A stretch of 64,000 nucleotides of DNA from Gaiella sp038230035 (GTDB taxonomy: Bacteria; Actinomycetota; Thermoleophilia; Gaiellales; Gaiellaceae), in assembly GCA_038230035.1 (NCBI GenBank), contig JBBRNX010000013.1:26094-90093 (forward strand), given 5' to 3'. Below the pieces are notes generated by a model. That model saw only the letters and a list, made by a program, of their open reading frames with translations. It did no database searches and had not been told where the DNA came from. Both the position numbers and the translations under genes were made by a program. Positions 16,985 to 25,189 of the stretch are shown here, piece by piece (position 1 is the stretch's first letter; every line of letters starts with the position of its first letter).

Positions 16985-17799
16985 GCGATCCGCTCTTCGA
17001 CCTTTCCGAGCGGGTTGCAGTCGTGACGGGCGGAATGGGCCAGCTCGGCGCCGAGTACGCGGCGGCGCTGGCGGCGCGCGGGATGAAGGTCGCGATCTTC
17101 GACCTTACGACCGAACTGAGGCCTGGCGTAGCGGATCTCTCGGCTGGTCTCGCCGATGACACGATCCGCGCGTTCGAGGTCGACGTCACAGATCGGGCGG
17201 CGATCGAGCGCGCGACCGAGGAGCTCGTCGCCGGCTGGGGCGTCCCGCACCTGCTCGTCAACAACGCCGGCCTCGACTCACCGCCGGACGCGCCGGCGGA
17301 GGAGGTCGGCCCGTTCGAGGACTTCCCGGTTGAGTCATTCGATCGCGTGATGGACGTCAACGTGAAGGGGACGCTGCTCTGCTGCCAGGTCGTCGGCGGG
17401 CGGATGGCTGCAGCCGGCCGGGGCTCGATCGTCAACATCTCGTCGATCTACGGGCTGCTCTCGCCCGTGCAGTCGCTGTACGACTTCCGGCGCGACGCGG
17501 GCGAGACGTTCGTCAAGCCGGTCGCCTACTCGGTGTCGAAATCGGCCGTGCTGAACCTGACGCGCTACCTCGCGACGTACTGGGCTAGAAGCGGCGTGCG
17601 TGTGAACACGCTGACTCTTGCAGGAGTTGCTGACGCGCAGCCCGAGGCGTTCGTGGACGCGTACTCGGCGCGGATGCCGCTCGGTCGCATGGCCGAGCCC
17701 GGCGAGTACGTGGGCGCGGTGGTCTTCCTCGCGTCGGACGCGTCCTCGTATGTCACCGGGTCGAACCTCGTGGTCGACGGCGGCTGGTCGGCCTGGTGA
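16981..17799 (+). CDS. Short-chain dehydrogenase/reductase
   Basis: 272 residues with all classical SDR landmarks: TGGMGQLG (16-23) for NAD(P), NNAG (94-97), the catalytic Ser around 154 and Y183-S-V-S-K187. An insertion of about 14 residues between SIYG and the catalytic Tyr (with LYDFRRDAGETFVKP) resembles the SDR subgroup found beside CMP-nonulosonate genes, such as Campylobacter PtmA; this comparison is from memory. It would oxidise or reduce a hydroxyl/keto group of the ulosonic acid or its precursor. It overlaps its neighbours by 4 bp on both sides. Confidence 0.9.
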   Translation: MSDPLFDLSERVAVVTGGMGQLGAEYAAALAARGMKVAIFDLTTELRPGVADLSAGLADDTIRAFEVDVTDRAAIERATEELVAGWGVPHLLVNNAGLDSPPDAPAEEVGPFEDFPVESFDRVMDVNVKGTLLCCQVVGGRMAAAGRGSIVNISSIYGLLSPVQSLYDFRRDAGETFVKPVAYSVSKSAVLNLTRYLATYWARSGVRVNTLTLAGVADAQPEAFVDAYSARMPLGRMAEPGEYVGAVVFLASDASSYVTGSNLVVDGGWSAW

Positions 17800-19211
17800 G
17801 CCAGGACGACATTCCCAATCTGATCGACGGGGAAGACCGGCCGGCCGTGTCCGGCGAGTGGCTCGACAAGCATCGTCCGGCGGACGGCAGTGTGCTCTGC
17901 CGTATCGCGCGCTCCGGCGCTGAGGACGCCGCTGGAGCTGTCGCAGCCGCGCGCCTCGCTCAACGCGGTTGGGCCGAGCGAACGCCGGTCGAGCGCGGCG
18001 ACCTCGTACGCGATATCGCCCTCGCACTGCGAGACCGGCGCGAGGAGCTCTCGGCTGTTGTGGCCGAGGAAATCGGGAAGCCGATGGAGCTCGCGCTCGG
18101 TGAGACCGACTCAGCAATCGAAATGGGCTTCTTCGTCGCCGGTGAGGGTCGCCGGTCGTACGGCAGGACGATGCCGGCCAGCGTGGCGCATCGGACCGTG
18201 CTCACGATCAGGCGCCCTGTTGGCGTGGCGGCGCTCCTGACCTCGTTCAACACGCCACTGCCGAACGTCGCCTGGAAAGCTTTTCCCTCGATCCTCTGCG
18301 GCAACGCCTCGGTGCTGAAGCCGTCCGAGCACGCGCCGGTGTCGGCTCATCTGTTCGCGCGGATCGCCCACGACGTCGGCCTTCCCGCCGGTGTCTTGAA
18401 CGTCCTCCAGGGGAAGGGCGACGAGGCTGGAGCGGCGCTGATCGCCCAGGACTGCGACCTCGTGAGCTTCACGGGCTCCGCAGAGACGGGGCGCACGATC
18501 CAGCGCAGCGTCGGTCTCGCCAAGCTCTGCCTCGAGCTCGGCGGCAAGAACGCGCTTGTGGTGTGTGACGACGCTGACCTCGACGATGCCGTCCGCTGGA
18601 CGATCGCGTCGGCGTTTTCGAACGCGGGTCAGAGGTGCGCGGCGGCGAGTCGCGTCGTCGTCTTCGACGAGATCTACGACGAGTTCAGAGGCAGACTCGC
18701 GAAAGCAACCGAGGCGCTCGCTCCAGAGCTCGTCGTGTCGGCGGAGAGCCGTGACCGGATACTGGCGGCGGTCTCGTCTGCGGTAGCCGCCGGCGCAGGG
18801 GTCGTCGTGGGGGGTGGCCCCAGCCGGGGGGCAGGGTACGAGGTCGCGCCGACCGTGCTGGAGAACGTGGCTTCGTCGGCAGCTATCTCGTGCACCGAGC
18901 TCTTCGGTCCGGTCGCGATCCTCTATCGCGTCGCGGGGCTGGATGAGGCGATCGACCTGGTCAACGACTCGCCGTACGGTCTGACCGCTGCGATCCACAC
19001 CGCGAGCCTGCACCGGGCGATGCGTTTCGCGGAGCTGGCAGAGGCGGGTGTCGTCGTCGTCAACGGCGGTACGCACGGCAGCGAGCCCCACATGGGTTTC
19101 GGCGGTGTCAAGCAATCCGGCAATGGTTGGAAGGAGGCAGGCATGGAAGCACTCGAGGTCTACAGCGATGTGCGATACGTCAACCTGATCTCCGACCCCT
19201 CGAAAACGTGA
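17796..19211 (+). CDS. NAD(P)-dependent aldehyde dehydrogenase
   Basis: 471 residues, the usual ALDH length. Visible motifs are FNTPLPN near 151-157, LKPSEHAP with Lys175, LELGGKNA with the general base Glu247, and NAGQRCAAAS with the catalytic Cys281. It should oxidise an aldehyde to an acid. In a NeuB operon this is unusual: it could make a sugar acid for the enolase-superfamily enzyme, or introduce a carboxylate into the ulosonic acid. The start is a GTG in the GTGA overlap with the SDR, and the end overlaps the next GTG. Confidence 0.92.
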   Translation: MSQDDIPNLIDGEDRPAVSGEWLDKHRPADGSVLCRIARSGAEDAAGAVAAARLAQRGWAERTPVERGDLVRDIALALRDRREELSAVVAEEIGKPMELALGETDSAIEMGFFVAGEGRRSYGRTMPASVAHRTVLTIRRPVGVAALLTSFNTPLPNVAWKAFPSILCGNASVLKPSEHAPVSAHLFARIAHDVGLPAGVLNVLQGKGDEAGAALIAQDCDLVSFTGSAETGRTIQRSVGLAKLCLELGGKNALVVCDDADLDDAVRWTIASAFSNAGQRCAAASRVVVFDEIYDEFRGRLAKATEALAPELVVSAESRDRILAAVSSAVAAGAGVVVGGGPSRGAGYEVAPTVLENVASSAAISCTELFGPVAILYRVAGLDEAIDLVNDSPYGLTAAIHTASLHRAMRFAELAEAGVVVVNGGTHGSEPHMGFGGVKQSGNGWKEAGMEALEVYSDVRYVNLISDPSKT

Positions 19212-20095
19212 CGACCGTTGCCGTGCTCGGCCCTGGCGCCGTCGGCGGGGCTTTGGCCGTGCACCTGTCGCTCGCCGGGCAGAAGGTCGTGTGCATAGCT
19301 CGGAAGGAGACCGCGGAGCCGATCATCGCCAACGGCCTGACCCTCGAGCTCGGCGAGCAGAGGGTGACTGCCTGGCCCGAGGTCGTGGAGCTGCTCGGTG
19401 ACCCGGTCGATCTTCTTCTCGTCGCCGTGAAGGCGCCGGGGCTCGACAAGTCTCTCGGAAGGGTGTCGCGCGAGGCTGTAGCGGACGGCATCGTGGTCTC
19501 GCTCTTGAACGGTCTCGAGCACGTCGGGACAATTCGCGATCGCCTTGGCGCGAAGACAGCTGCGGGCAGCGTCTCGCGCTTCCAGGCTGTCCGCGACGGG
19601 CCGGCACACATCGTCCAGCTGACAGAGACGCTCGTCGTCACCGCCGCTTCGGACGATGTGTCCGCCGAGCAGCTATCGGTGGCACTCGAGCCGCTCGTCG
19701 CGGCTGGCGTGGACGTCCGTATCGGAACGAGTGAGCGGGCGGTGCTGTGGGACAAGGCCGCCCGCCTCGGACCGCTTGCGGCGGTAACGGCGTTGAGCCA
19801 GAAGCCGGTGGGCGAATTGCGCACGGATCCGGAGTGGCGCGCGACGCTCAGCGCTGCGATCGAGGAGAGCTGTGCGGTTGCAGCGGCGGCTGGTGTCTCG
19901 ATCTCGCCGGCCGACCAGTGGGCTGTCGTCGAGGCGATGTCCGGTGACCTGACGACGTCGACCGCTCGCGATGTTGCCGCCGGGGCGCCCTCCGAACTCG
20001 ATGCGATTGCCGGTGCGATTGTCCGTGCCGGCCGCCGCCACGGTGTGCCGACGCCGGTTCTCGACTCCTTGCTCGCCAAGCTGGAGGGCGCGTGA
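19208..20095 (+). CDS. Ketopantoate reductase (ApbA/PanE)-family oxidoreductase
   Basis: 295 residues. The N-terminal Rossmann domain starts VAVLGPGAVGGALAVHL, VAVKAPG is the family KxxD-like region, and the all-helical C-terminal domain holds LWDKAARLGPLAAV, where Lys and nearby residues bind the 2-keto acid. Family members reduce 2-keto acids with NADPH. A housekeeping role in pantothenate synthesis is less likely than a step on a keto-acid intermediate of this operon, since it is locked in by 4-bp overlaps. The precise substrate is unknown. GTG 19208 was chosen for the GTGA overlap and the family N-terminus. Confidence 0.85.
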   Translation: MTTVAVLGPGAVGGALAVHLSLAGQKVVCIARKETAEPIIANGLTLELGEQRVTAWPEVVELLGDPVDLLLVAVKAPGLDKSLGRVSREAVADGIVVSLLNGLEHVGTIRDRLGAKTAAGSVSRFQAVRDGPAHIVQLTETLVVTAASDDVSAEQLSVALEPLVAAGVDVRIGTSERAVLWDKAARLGPLAAVTALSQKPVGELRTDPEWRATLSAAIEESCAVAAAAGVSISPADQWAVVEAMSGDLTTSTARDVAAGAPSELDAIAGAIVRAGRRHGVPTPVLDSLLAKLEGA

Positions 20096-20838
20096 GAGCC
20101 GTCGCGCTGATCGGCGCCCGCGGCGGCTCCGAGCGGGTTCCGGGCAAGAACATCCGCCGCCTCGCCGGTCATCCGCTGCTTGCCTACGCGATCGAGACCT
20201 CGCGGCAGGCGGGCGTCTTCGAGCGGGTCATCGTCTCGACAGACTCCGAACAGATCGCCGACGTCGCCCGCTGGTACGGCGCGGACGTCCCGTTCATGAG
20301 GCCTCCCGAGTACGCAACCTCGGCGTCCCCCGACATCGAGTGGATCACGGATCTGCTGAGGAAGCTGCCGGAGAGCTACGACGTGTTCGCGATCGTCCGC
20401 GCCACGAACCCGTTCCGGGGCCCCGACGTGATCCGCCGCGGGTTCGAGCAGCTCGTTGCGACGCCCGAGGCCGACTCGGTGCGTGCCGTCGAGCTTGTGA
20501 AACAGCATCCGGGGAAGATGTGGGAGCTAGCCGATGACGGTCGCACCATGACGCCGCTCCTCGACCAGTCGCATCTCGACGTCGCGTGGCATGCCGGCCA
20601 GTACCAGGCGCTGCCGCGCGTCTACTCGCAGAACAGCGCGCTCGAGATCGCGTGGACGCGTGTCGTGGCCGAGACCGGGACGCGTGAGGGCCGTGTTCTC
20701 GCACCGTTCCTGACCCAGGGCTACGAAGGGTTCAACGTCGACGACGAGGACGACTGGGCACGGGCGGAGACCCTCGTCGCGAGTGGCGCCGCGACGCTGC
20801 CCGCCGTCGACCGCGACCCGTATCCTGCGGCCGCATGA
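20092..20838 (+). CDS. CMP-sugar synthetase (acylneuraminate cytidylyltransferase family)
   Basis: 248 residues, GT-A-like nucleotidyltransferase fold. The signature ARGGSERVPGKN (9-20) binds CTP. SPDIEW and IVRATNPFRGPD follow, and the C-terminal GYEGFNVDDEDDW matches the family FDIDxxxDW segment with metal-binding Asp residues. It activates a nonulosonic or ulosonic acid as a CMP-sugar, the donor for a glycosyltransferase. Together with the synthase and phosphatase it completes a synthase-phosphatase-activation core. The sequence alone does not say whether the acid is sialic, legionaminic, Kdn-like or new. Confidence 0.93.
   Translation: MRAVALIGARGGSERVPGKNIRRLAGHPLLAYAIETSRQAGVFERVIVSTDSEQIADVARWYGADVPFMRPPEYATSASPDIEWITDLLRKLPESYDVFAIVRATNPFRGPDVIRRGFEQLVATPEADSVRAVELVKQHPGKMWELADDGRTMTPLLDQSHLDVAWHAGQYQALPRVYSQNSALEIAWTRVVAETGTREGRVLAPFLTQGYEGFNVDDEDDWARAETLVASGAATLPAVDRDPYPAAA
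20821..20826 (+). promoter_or_regulatory. Possible internal -10 box TATCCT before the enolase-superfamily gene
   Basis: TATCCT ends 8 nt before ATG 20835, matching the spacing of leaderless promoters elsewhere, but it lies inside the upstream coding sequence and may be chance. Confidence 0.3.
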
Positions 20839-22001
20839 AGGTCGCGAACCTGGAAACGCTGTTCTGCGACGCCGGTTGGCGCCCCTGGATCTTCCTCAAG
20901 GCCACGACCGACGACGGCCTTGTCGGCTGGGCCGAGATCACCGACTCGCACGGCTCCCCTCGTGGTCTCGCGGGGATCGTCGAGGACCTCGCGCTGCTCG
21001 TCGTGGGCCGCGACCCACGGGCGGTGGAGCGCATCTACTGGGATCTGTACCGCCACACGCGCCAGAGCCCGGGCTCGGTCATCGCGAAGGCTCTCGCCGG
21101 GATCGAGAATGCCCTCCTTGACCTAAAGGCGAAAGCGCTCGGGATTCCCGTGTACGAGCTGTTTGGCGGGCCGACGCGCGACTCGGTGCCTCTGTACTGG
21201 TCGCACTGCGGCACGACGCGTGCCCGCGCCTGGGAGGTCACCGGGACGCCCAAGCTCGCGAGCTACGCCGACGTCACGGAGCTTGGGCGGGAGGTCGTCG
21301 AGGCCGGCTACGGCTCGTTCAAGACCAACATTGTCGTGCCCGGCGAGGAGCCGCAGGTGCTGATGCCGGGGTTCGGAACCGGGGGTGGCACGGCGCGTGC
21401 GAGAGAGATCGCCGGCCACCTCGTGCGTCTGCTCGAAGCCTTCGCGCAAGGAACGCTGGGCGCGGCGCAGCCGATCGTCGACCTCAACTTCAACCTCGAG
21501 CCCGAGGGCTGCCTGCGGGTCGCGCACGCGCTCGAGCCGCTCGACCTGGCATGGCTCGAGGTCGACCTCTACGACCCGGCCGCCCTTGCGCACGTCCGCC
21601 AGAGCACGCGCATCCCGATCTGCTCCGGCGAGAACCTCTACGGCGCGCGTGCCTTCCGTCCGTTCTTCGAGGCGGTCGCAATGGACGTGGCCTCGGTGGA
21701 CGTGATCTGGAACGGCTTCCACCAGGCGAAGAAGGTCGCCGACCTCGCCGAGACGTTCGAGGTCACCTGCGCGCCTCACAACTACTACAGCCATCTCGCG
21801 ACGTTCATCTCGGCGCAGTGGTGCGCGGCCATCCCGAACGCACGCATCCTCGAGATCGACGTCGACGACGTGCCCTGGAAAGACGAGCTCGTCACTGCGT
21901 TGCCGGCGATCGCGGGCGGCGAGCTCACGATCCCCACCGCGCCCGGCTGGGGCGCCGATGTGAACGAGCACGTTCTGCGGCAGCACCCCTGGCCGCGCTA
22001 G
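20835..22001 (+). CDS. Mandelate racemase/muconate lactonizing enzyme-family (enolase superfamily) sugar-acid enzyme
   Basis: 388 residues with an N-terminal capping domain and a TIM barrel. The metal ligands are visible as Asp216 (VDLNFN), Glu242 (WLEVDL) and Glu266 (CSGENL). The Asp289/His315 dyad (DVIWNG and CAPHNYY) and Lys163 (FKTN) complete a mandelate-racemase-type active site. Such enzymes dehydrate or epimerise sugar acids. A barrel insertion around residues 165-190 is glycine-rich. A dehydratase step in a CMP-ulosonate operon is not part of any pathway I know. It ends the operon and overlaps the synthetase gene by 4 bp; the GT-C gene at 22007 is convergent. Confidence 0.9.
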   Translation: MKVANLETLFCDAGWRPWIFLKATTDDGLVGWAEITDSHGSPRGLAGIVEDLALLVVGRDPRAVERIYWDLYRHTRQSPGSVIAKALAGIENALLDLKAKALGIPVYELFGGPTRDSVPLYWSHCGTTRARAWEVTGTPKLASYADVTELGREVVEAGYGSFKTNIVVPGEEPQVLMPGFGTGGGTARAREIAGHLVRLLEAFAQGTLGAAQPIVDLNFNLEPEGCLRVAHALEPLDLAWLEVDLYDPAALAHVRQSTRIPICSGENLYGARAFRPFFEAVAMDVASVDVIWNGFHQAKKVADLAETFEVTCAPHNYYSHLATFISAQWCAAIPNARILEIDVDDVPWKDELVTALPAIAGGELTIPTAPGWGADVNEHVLRQHPWPR

Positions 22002-22006
22002 ACCAT

Positions 22007-25000
22007 CTAGCCCGGTTCGGCTCGCTCGCCGAGCAGCGCCCCTAGAGCAAACAGCACGAACGCCGGCGCGACCGGCAGCATGAAATGCCTGTCAGCGAGC
22101 AGGCCGAGACCGTTGAAGACCACGACCACGAGCGCCGCGGACGCGATAGCGATCAACGCACCCGTCCCGCGAGGACGGCGTCGAACGAGCGCGACCAGGC
22201 CGACTACGAGCCAAAGCAGCGCGGGCGGATAGCGGTGAGAAAGCCGGTTGAGGAGCGTTCCTAGTGACCGGTTGCCCGTGCGCGTCGGAAAGGAATGCTC
22301 GAGCCGCGTCTGCTCCCCGACGATACGTGTGAACGCCTGCTGTTGCGATCGGACCGCGAACACGAAGTGGTGCGTCGTCGGCCCGGTCCAGACGTCGCGG
22401 ATGCTGTTGTCGGGCCGCGAGATCCAGGAGCTCTGACCCGCGGGGATCGACTCGCCCTCGCCCGGTGCCGGCAGTCGTCTCCCATTCACGACGATGGTCG
22501 CCGTTGAGCCCTCGCCAGGCTTGCCGGTTGTCGGTGTCGCGGCGACAGTCCGGTACACAGGCGCGGTGAGCTGCGTCCAAATGGTGTGCGCCGCACCCGA
22601 GGCGTACGCGCCCGGGTGCTTGCGGATCGCCTCGAACGCTGCGTCGCGGAGAGTCGAGTAGGCGCTCTTCCAGCCCCAGGTCTGGTCGGAGAGGGTGTAG
22701 AGATCCTCGTGCTCGCGGAAGCTCGGCGAGGAGAAGAACCGGTCGCTGGTGATCCCGTAGGACTTGTACGGGTCGCGCGTGAGGAGGCGCTGCTCGACGG
22801 CTGCCCCGAGCCGCAGCGACGCGGGCCCGTTCGCGGGCGAGACGATCTTGTCGCGCAGGAAAACCTGGTAGAAGGGAACGAGCGCGTTGCCACCGCGTGC
22901 CAGCGTGTAGTCGCCGTAACGCCAGCCGTTCTGCAGCGACCACGCGCCGAGCGGCACGATCGCCGCAGCGGCGAGTGCGGCCGTCCATCTCAGCCGGTCG
23001 CGCGGGGCGCCCTTCAGGAACAGCGGGAACACGGCGACGACCAGAAGCACAGCGTTGCCGGGTCGGGTCAGCGCGAGCAGCGCCACCCCGAGGCCGACGA
23101 GTGCGAAGCGGACTGACGACGGCGCGCGCGCGGCCCGGGTGATCGCGAAGGCGAACGCGGCGAACACGGTCGCCATTACGGGCTCGCTCGCGAGTTCGTG
23201 GAAGATCAGCCCGTACCCGGGGAACGCCAGGAGCGCCACGGCTGTGGCAATCGCCACACGTCGTCCGAATGCGAATGCTGCCGCGCTCCACAGAACGATC
23301 GAGCCGGCGAACAGCACAGCCGCGAAGGGCTCCGCAAGCACGCCACCGTGGATGTCGAGAGCCGTGCCGACGACGGCGCCCGTCAGCGGTGTTCGGAACA
23401 GCGGCGCCCAGGGCAGCAGCGGATGCCGGTCGAGCAGCTGCACGTACGACAGCAGGTACTCGTCGAGATCGCGGCCTGCGGAGAGTGGCCACGCGATTGC
23501 CTGCAAGGCGTAGACCCCGAGGCCAGCGACGAACAGGCCGATCGCGCTTCGCCATGTCCCCGCGACGCTTTCGAGCCATGCGATTCCGCGCCGTACCCTC
23601 TGCGTTCCCGGCTCCGTCGCCGTGCTCGTGCCGGCCAGACCGACTGCGCCGAACACGATGAACGCGGGGATCAGCGGTACCGCGAACTCGACGATCGGGT
23701 AGTCGGAAAGCGCTTCGAAGAGCAGGATCAGCAAGCCCGTTGCAGCAAGCGCGGCAGCTGTCACCGCGTGAGCAGGACGCCGTACGCGTAGTCCGACGAG
23801 CCCGGCGACCAGCCAGAGCAAGGCCGGCGGGAAGAGCTTGGACGAGCGCGAGAACGCGCGGGTGAGGGTCGCGTTCCCGTGGTAGATCGGGACGCGAGCG
23901 CCGAGCCGCGCTGCAGCGGCCTGCACCGCGTCGTAGCGCGCCTGCTGGCCGGGCTTCGCGAAGACGAGGTGATGCTCCGTCGCGGAGGTCCACACCTCGC
24001 GGATGTGGCCGTCGGGCGTCGCCAGGTACGCGCCTTCGTGCGCCGTCGGGACGAGATCGCCTTCGGACGGCGTCGGCAGGCCGCCGGCCGGAGCGCGGCT
24101 GGAAGTCGGAGCCGCGGGCCCGGCCGGCACGGCGAGCGCGACGAACAGCGGGTGCGTGAGCTCGAAGAGGAGGGTGTGTGTGACCCCGCGCGCGTAGGTG
24201 CCCGGGTGCGCGCGGATGGCCTCGACGCCGGCGTCGAACAGGACGCTGTAGTTGTCGTCCCAGCCGAAGGTGCGGTCGGAGAGGCTGAGGAGGTCGGCGA
24301 ACTCGCGATCCTTGCCGCGCGCGAAGAACGCCTGCGAGGTGACGCCGTAGGCGCGGTATGGCTGCTCTGTGAGGATGTGCGCTTCGACTGCGGTGGCGAG
24401 CTTGCGCGAGGCCGGGCCGTTCGCGGGCGAGACGATGTGGTCGGTCGTGAACGCTCGGAAGAACGGCAGGTACGCGACGCCGCGCCGCGCGACCGTGTAG
24501 TCGCCGTAGCGCAGACCGTTGTTCAGCGTCCACCCGCCGAGCAGGACGATCGCGACCGCTGCGCAAGCGCCCAGGCAGAGCAGCCGGCGACGCCACGGCA
24601 GGGGGCGGAGCAGCGGGATTAGGGCGACCATGATCAGCAACTGACTCTCGGGACGCGTGAGCGCCGCGAGAGCCACCGTCAGGCCAAGCAGAGCGAACCG
24701 CCTAGGGGACGGCTGCACCATCGCGCGTACGAATGCGAGCCCGAATGCTGCGAACGCTGCTGCGAACACCGCGTTGCTCGAGAGCCCGTGGAAGAGGATC
24801 GTGTAGCCGGGGAAGAGGAGCAGTGCCGCAGCGGTCACAAGCGCGACGCGGTGGCCGAAGACGAGTGCGGTCCGCGTCCAGGCGACGACCGAAAGGGCGA
24901 ACAAGAGCGCCATCACGACCAGCGCGCCCCAGCCGCCGGCGACATCCAAAGGCGCCCCGATCACGAGCGGTGCGACGGGCGTGCGGAACAGCATCGACAT

Positions 25001-25186
25001 CGGGAACACCGAGTGCCAGTCGCCGCTCTGCACGTAGAACCAGAGGTAGTCGCCGAAATCGCGGCCAGGTTGCACCGGCAGCGCAATGCTGACGATGGCG
25101 AACTGTGCGATAGCGAGACCGAAGACCAGAGCGGCCCCGCGGGCGGTGCCGACCGCTTGCTCGAGTTTGCTCAGGAATCCGCGCAC
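22007..25186 (-). CDS. Giant GT-C-like membrane protein made of two tandem 530-residue units
   Basis: 1059 residues. Residues 1-530 and 531-1059 are two copies of one multi-membrane unit. GRDxxxY at 41 and 571, LFRTP at 66 and 596, LTRP at 176 and 706, RYGDYT at 226 and 756, and IVSPANGPAS at 251 and 781 all recur with an offset of exactly 530, so the copies align without gaps for over 300 residues. Each unit has about eight to ten membrane segments plus an extracytoplasmic region. The Arg-Asp in the first loop may be the GT-C catalytic site. The gene at 33917-35527 encodes a single unit with the same registration. The function is probably glycosyl transfer from a polyprenyl-phosphate sugar. 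It follows 25190-26899 by 3 bp. Confidence 0.85.
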   Translation of the reverse strand: MRGFLSKLEQAVGTARGAALVFGLAIAQFAIVSIALPVQPGRDFGDYLWFYVQSGDWHSVFPMSMLFRTPVAPLVIGAPLDVAGGWGALVVMALLFALSVVAWTRTALVFGHRVALVTAAALLLFPGYTILFHGLSSNAVFAAAFAAFGLAFVRAMVQPSPRRFALLGLTVALAALTRPESQLLIMVALIPLLRPLPWRRRLLCLGACAAVAIVLLGGWTLNNGLRYGDYTVARRGVAYLPFFRAFTTDHIVSPANGPASRKLATAVEAHILTEQPYRAYGVTSQAFFARGKDREFADLLSLSDRTFGWDDNYSVLFDAGVEAIRAHPGTYARGVTHTLLFELTHPLFVALAVPAGPAAPTSSRAPAGGLPTPSEGDLVPTAHEGAYLATPDGHIREVWTSATEHHLVFAKPGQQARYDAVQAAAARLGARVPIYHGNATLTRAFSRSSKLFPPALLWLVAGLVGLRVRRPAHAVTAAALAATGLLILLFEALSDYPIVEFAVPLIPAFIVFGAVGLAGTSTATEPGTQRVRRGIAWLESVAGTWRSAIGLFVAGLGVYALQAIAWPLSAGRDLDEYLLSYVQLLDRHPLLPWAPLFRTPLTGAVVGTALDIHGGVLAEPFAAVLFAGSIVLWSAAAFAFGRRVAIATAVALLAFPGYGLIFHELASEPVMATVFAAFAFAITRAARAPSSVRFALVGLGVALLALTRPGNAVLLVVAVFPLFLKGAPRDRLRWTAALAAAAIVPLGAWSLQNGWRYGDYTLARGGNALVPFYQVFLRDKIVSPANGPASLRLGAAVEQRLLTRDPYKSYGITSDRFFSSPSFREHEDLYTLSDQTWGWKSAYSTLRDAAFEAIRKHPGAYASGAAHTIWTQLTAPVYRTVAATPTTGKPGEGSTATIVVNGRRLPAPGEGESIPAGQSSWISRPDNSIRDVWTGPTTHHFVFAVRSQQQAFTRIVGEQTRLEHSFPTRTGNRSLGTLLNRLSHRYPPALLWLVVGLVALVRRRPRGTGALIAIASAALVVVVFNGLGLLADRHFMLPVAPAFVLFALGALLGERAEPG

Positions 25187-25189
25187 GTA

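Noticed and set aside
16985..17000. Whether the KdsC-like gene and the SDR gene are one fused gene
   Set aside because: A stop at 16982-16984 and an overlapping ATG at 16981 separate them clearly, as at the other junctions of the operon.
22092..24596. 834-residue minus-strand open frame inside the duplicated GT-C gene
   Set aside because: It is another frame of the same strand, Arg/Pro-rich and without motifs. The real frame has recurring motifs and membrane segments.
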